A DNA stretch of 64,000 nt from Maridesulfovibrio sp. (GTDB lineage: Bacteria; Desulfobacterota; Desulfovibrionia; Desulfovibrionales; Desulfovibrionaceae), in assembly GCF_963667685.1 (NCBI RefSeq), contig NZ_OY763930.1:217001-281000 (forward strand), written 5' to 3'. This document shows positions 63,083 through 64,000 of the stretch, piece by piece. The notes below the pieces were generated by a model, which worked only from the letters and a program-made list of their open reading frames with translations, searched no databases and was not told the origin of the DNA. Position 1 is the stretch's first letter, and each line of letters begins with the position of its first letter. A program made the translations under genes and the position numbers.

Positions 63083-63871
63083 ATGATGAAAGAAAGCTTT
63101 GACTTTACTATTACAGAATTCTCAGGTGGCAATTTCCGGGAAAAAGAGATTCAGAGTATCCTTGAAATCCCTTTGACCATCAACCTTAACGGGCGCGAAG
63201 TTGTCACACTGCTGACCACTGCCCGCTACCCGGACTATCTGACTGTGGGCTTTCTTAAATCAGATGCATACATCTCCTCCCGCGATCAGATCACCGACCT
63301 GAAAATAACTGAATTTGATGACCGCATCATAGCCGATGTAAGCACCATCCATGACCCGTGGAAAGGGCGTGTCCTTGAGTACTCAATCACCTCCGGCTGC
63401 GGAAAAGGAACCAACTTCGGGCGCAATGTTTCAACCATATCCAAACGGACTATCAAGTCCGAACTAATCGTCACTCCTGAGCAGATCCTGACCCATGCAA
63501 ATGAGCTGCATTCTCGATCCACACTCTATGCAAAGACACGTGGTTGCCATAATTCATCTCTGTGCACTCCGGATGAAATGCTATATTTTCGTGAAGATAT
63601 CGGACGCCACAATGCTATCGACATGATCGTGGGCCAATGCTTTCTCGAAGATGTACCAACTAATGGTAAAATGATTGTTTCTACTGGGCGCGTGGCATCA
63701 GAGATCCTTCTTAAAGCAGTGCGTATAGGGGTTCCCATCCTGGCTTCAACTGCTGTGGCCACCAGCTTCTCCGTGGAACTGGCCCGTAAAATCGGAATAA
63801 CCCTGATCGGAAACATAAAAAAAGACAGTTTTTGGATTTACAATGATCAAGGAAGGATAAAAGGTATGTAG
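63083..63871 (+). CDS. fdhD: FdhD formate dehydrogenase accessory protein
   Basis: 262 residues. It transfers sulfur to the Mo/W-bis-MGD cofactor of formate dehydrogenase. Recognisable blocks are PLTINLNGREVVTLLTTARYPDYLTVGFLKSDA-like sequence, FREDIGRHNAIDMIVGQ and VSTGRVASEILLKAVRIGVPILASTAVATSFSVELA. The Cys region reads TSGCGKGT with Cys106; the second Cys of the E. coli CxxC is Gly here. Two adjacent ATGs (63083, 63086) follow GGTGGAGC. It is divergent from tupA, with no formate dehydrogenase gene in the window. Confidence 0.9.
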   Translation: MMKESFDFTITEFSGGNFREKEIQSILEIPLTINLNGREVVTLLTTARYPDYLTVGFLKSDAYISSRDQITDLKITEFDDRIIADVSTIHDPWKGRVLEYSITSGCGKGTNFGRNVSTISKRTIKSELIVTPEQILTHANELHSRSTLYAKTRGCHNSSLCTPDEMLYFREDIGRHNAIDMIVGQCFLEDVPTNGKMIVSTGRVASEILLKAVRIGVPILASTAVATSFSVELARKIGITLIGNIKKDSFWIYNDQGRIKGM

Positions 63872-64000
63872 TGCATTTTAAGCTACTTACAAATTATGTC
63901 TCGCCTACCATATTATCCAGTTAAAATAATAAATTAGACTTTGTGCCAAAATAAGACTAAATAATACTCCTATGCAGCTGCTGCCGATTAGGCTTATGCT

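Overview
The window looks like chromosomal DNA of a strictly anaerobic, sulfate-reducing deltaproteobacterium, most likely a marine Desulfovibrio/Maridesulfovibrio relative. The grounds are a class I hybrid cluster protein with several ferredoxins and an HcpR-like regulator, a tungstate transporter (tupABC) next to fdhD, many chemotaxis and c-di-GMP genes, and moderate GC. I saw no tRNA, rRNA, IS element, prophage or CRISPR array. Identifications are from reading motifs only; no database search was run.

Layout. 1-3.7 kb: tetR - adaptor - RND efflux operon, cut by the left edge. 3.9-8.4 kb: a cysteine hydrolase, then a peptide-binding lipoprotein followed by relA/spoT. 8.6-11.8 kb: SWIM-SNF2 helicase. 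11.9-14.4 kb: two paralogous PilZ proteins flanking a small gene with a Fur-box-like site and a compact structured RNA, then a small lipoprotein. 14.6-16.3 kb: ssb, a small unknown gene and a biotin-carrier-like protein. 16.5-20.6 kb: carboxylase genes (fused AccA-AccD, AccC) behind a PilZ gene, with motAB at 20.7-22.2 kb. 22.3-24 kb: purine nucleoside phosphorylase and a FlgO-like lipoprotein. 24.1-30.3 kb: a nitrosative-stress/redox cluster (ferredoxin, hcp, small ferredoxin, membrane polyferredoxin, siroheme-type ferredoxin protein, HcpR-like regulator) with TTGAT/TTGAC-type operator palindromes. 30.3-37.2 kb: cheV and a type I secretion operon (TolC, ABC, HlyD) ending in a TPR-glycosyltransferase. 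37.4-42.5 kb: CHASE2 adenylate/guanylate cyclase converging with an AT-rich STAND NTPase that carries eight 44-residue repeats. 42.8-45.1 kb: a cysteine synthase fused to a degenerate cysteinyl-tRNA synthetase. 45.3-51.1 kb: surface glycan functions (DUF115/Maf-like, sulfotransferase, PAP2, GT39). 51.3-60.2 kb: HDOD response regulator, nadE, hybrid histidine kinase, a YbjQ-like protein and glycogen phosphorylase. 60.5-63.9 kb: tupCBA and fdhD.

The most unusual items are the CysK-pseudoCysRS fusion, the compact pseudoknot-capable RNA downstream of the Fur-box gene, the STAND repeat protein, the type I secretion ABC protein with non-canonical signature and H-loop, and a family of palindromic intergenic repeats.
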